Positions 20,019 to 22,555 of a DNA stretch of 22,555 nt are shown here, piece by piece. A program made the translations under genes and the position numbers. The notes below the pieces were generated by a model. That model had not been told where the DNA came from and ran no database searches. It worked only from the letters and a program-made list of their open reading frames with translations. Numbering within the stretch: the stretch's first letter is position 1; each line of letters starts with the position of its first letter. This DNA is from Saccoglossus kowalevskii (taxonomy: Eukaryota > Hemichordata > Enteropneusta > Harrimaniidae), in the NCBI RefSeq assembly GCF_000003605.2, contig NW_003135344.1:81406-103960 (forward strand). Reading direction: 5' to 3'.

Positions 20019-22555
20019 TGTCCTTACTGGAAGCGCTACATAGGGAGCGAGATTGTTCATTGCCGTCTGATACTACGTTTCCATATTTCTGACTTTTCTC
20101 TCATTGACAATGATAAGTGCCTGCGCTCAGAAATCAGATGGAATAATATCATAGCTACGTACTACTTGTAATCAAAAGCAGCGATTTGTTTTGAGTTTGT
20201 TTGAATAATAATACAAATGAATTACAAATATATTTATAAAAGTATAGCAAGTGATTGTTTACAAAAACAACATTGCGAAGAATGTCAGTAAAATTAGAGT
20301 AATAATTAATTAGTCAACAGTACACACCCTTGCTATTGTATATACTTGCTGTGAGTCGTTTATGGTTATGTTAGAGAGATCGCGCAAAGTTTCTCATATT
20401 TCACTATATATATCTTTACATCACAAAAAATACAGATTTGACACGAAAAGTGCATTAAACAAATTTGTTTTATAAACAAATACTAGTAACCACTTCACGT
20501 CGTATACTTCAGAAAGTATAATATGACCCGTGATGCGCTCATTTGTCGAATCACGCGAGATATAGCAAAAAATGGTATAACGTCAATCTTTGTGAATCAG
20601 CATCACAAAGTAGTATGGGTCAAATATTAACACAGATACTCGCCGCGTTAGTGAATAGCATGTACGCACCAGTATTGCATGCCGGGAACAGCAATCAGGG
20701 ACTTTAATGTCAAAAGAATTCCCCGCCAAAATGAAGAATTTACTGTTGTTAACTTTCTACCAACTGATTATAATTTCCACTACCAACAAGTCGAGATTGC
20801 AATATTATTTTTTCATTAAAAATTACTTTCGAAATAATTATGAACGTTTAATTTGTAAAATGTGACAAATCATTAATTTTGGAAAATCTTTATACAATAA
20901 ACTCAAGCAAGTGTCGTTGATAAATATGTATAATTTTTTTAAGTAGGTCATTGCTTTAACTTAGCGACTAAAAGCTTAGCGAACCACCTGTTTTCGGCGG
21001 ATCAGCGATGATTTACATGTACAAACAATAGAAAATAATTGGAGAACTGTCCGGGAGAAGATTGTGCATAAACACGACCACATAGTAGATAATTCACATG
21101 TGGGGGGAATAAAATACCTAGTTGGTCGTCATAAAAAACACAAAGACTAATCCTGTATCTTAGTAACTCAGGTGCGGTAGAAGACGTGGTCGTAAATTAT
21201 CGAATAGCTCCCCGACACATATTAGAATTAACGCAGGATATAGGACTTATGTTAAACGCGTAATAGTCTCAAGATTCTACGATGAATGGAATTTTGCGGT
21301 TTGACCGTTTCCAATATTGCTCTATTAGGAATTCTGGCTTAAATACTAACACTGTAATTCTGACCCACAAATAAAACACACTGTTATATTTTTAGAAGAA
21401 CAAATTCAAGATAGCTTGCATTTTTAAGTAGCTGTATTAAATTTACGATTCTTTGAGTGGGACTTCGGCGCAGTCGGTGGGACAAGCTCTTTTTTTTTTT
21501 TTTTTGGTGATTCATTGCAACGTATGACTACGTTAATCGTGCACGCAATGGTTTTTGCGTGGACAACTCCGTATATAGAATAATAGTAATGAACACTTTG
21601 CAAATGATCAGTTCATATATGTCGTATTAATATTATCACTATGGGGGAACTAGTTTGCTGAGGCAATTACAAGTCAGCCATTTAATCATACGTTCAGTGA
21701 TCGTGGAATGTAATCAGGCGTACCGCGCATACAGCTTGCTCGTTACAAGTGATTCACGGTCATCGCTAGTGCACCCGTGTACTTCTATTTGGCATTAATG
21801 TGACACGATTATCTGCCAGTTTAATTCTTGCATGCTGATTTGCTTTACGGCTACCGTGTATTAAGGCTGCGAGTTCGTTAATGGTTCAGCGCGTTCGTCC
21901 ACGTATATGATAATTCACTTTCAATTGGAAATGAACAATCCTACGCCAATGATGGATCTACATTACTTGCCGCGGAACGGTAGTGCAGGATTACACGGCC
22001 TCACGGAAACAATGACGGCATGACCTTGACCAAATTAGTTTCTCCCTGGATACATATATAACAGTGGTGCTCTTGAGCGCCAAATTGTTAGTGCAACAAA
22101 AATTAAAGAGATGGTTTGAAGTGTATACTCGGACTGTTGAAAGTGTATTGTCCTTGCACCCTATGCATTTCCACGAAAGCTCTTCTGCTCAATTTCTACA
22201 TTATATTTCAAACAGTAGCTATCAAACTAATACTTTCACTAGGAAATAAAGAAGAGAACTATTATCTACTTATGCTGTGAACAGCTGAATTATCAACACA
22301 ATTGTTCACAGCCACGTCTTTCTAAACAACCCGGATGTCAGTATGTAAATACAAGGATAGGGGATAACAAAGGAATCGTGGGAGTCACCATAATTTGCAG
22401 ATCAATAAACTCCACTAGAGTTCAACTGCACTCAAGGCATAATGCATGATTGAAGTATAAGTCAAAAAAATATTCCAAATTAACATATTCACAATAAATA
22501 TATGATTTCACAAAAACAAGTCAGATAAACAGTTGATTTGTTCGGATCAAATTAG
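20019..22555. other. No supported gene; scattered motifs
   Basis: Visible items are a perfect 8-bp stem ATTTGTTT/AAACAAAT with a 3-base loop (about 20464-20482), a stem CTTTGTGA/TCACAAAG (20588-20610), and a T16 run (21490-21505). A TATATAA (22055-22061) stands about 25 bp downstream of a nuclear-receptor half-site (22021-22029 minus). An open frame at 22064-22249 has no ATG start and no recognised product. No coding similarity was seen on either strand. Confidence 0.5.

Noticed and set aside
1-22555. A new multi-gene defence, metabolic or mobile system
   Set aside because: Only one host exon and several dead elements are visible. No set of linked genes supports a system, and I do not want to over-read the transposon relic.

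Overview
This window looks like genomic DNA from an animal, most likely a marine invertebrate. The evidence is a receptor exon that ends in a canonical GT splice donor, an AT-rich and gene-poor background with long non-coding stretches, mini- and microsatellites, a scaffold gap of Ns, and decayed eukaryotic transposable elements. The receptor exon resembles the natriuretic-peptide-receptor/receptor guanylyl cyclase family. That, together with a Crypton-type tyrosine recombinase relic, would suit an invertebrate deuterostome (hemichordate, echinoderm or amphioxus type) or a lophotrochozoan, but I cannot name the species. Nothing here is prokaryotic: no operons, Shine-Dalgarno sites or CRISPR.

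Layout. Positions 1-7605 are the 3'-ward, incomplete first intron of a minus-strand gene. It carries a 20-bp tandem repeat at the left edge (1-80), a minisatellite built on the palindrome ATGTACAT with a 170-bp higher-order period (about 1131-1655), a roughly 22-bp minisatellite (about 4078-4318) and a GC/CpG-rich inverted repeat (6497-6588). Positions 7606-8377 (minus) are the only convincing host protein-coding exon. It is the first coding exon of an ANF/natriuretic-peptide-receptor-like protein (signal peptide plus N-terminal part of the ligand-binding domain, 257 codons plus one base). Its promoter should lie to the right, in 8378 to about 9000 or further. Positions 8378-10812 hold no gene I recognise, and 10813-11102 is an N gap.

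The most interesting piece is 11939-12998. Two copies of a 107/108-bp sequence in direct orientation bracket a badly decayed gene of the Crypton-derived tyrosine-recombinase family (DUF3504/KIAA1958-like). No single frame shows it, because frameshifts and stops break it. Read piecewise, it runs in family order from an N-terminal helix block, through a GKG...HK core block, to the catalytic-arginine block and a following TKN block. It stops exactly where the second repeat begins. Further right, 18308-18417 keeps the C-terminal signature of a non-LTR retrotransposon reverse transcriptase, 18862-18947 is an ATT microsatellite, and 19944-20018 has tRNA-like Pol III A and B boxes (tRNA relic or SINE). 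The rest, to 22555, shows no supported gene, only candidate regulatory motifs and hairpins.

Working relationships. Only the receptor exon is part of a probably functional host gene. The other recognisable elements are independent mobile-element relics and satellites. I see no multi-gene system. Alignments to families are by eye and from memory, not computed.
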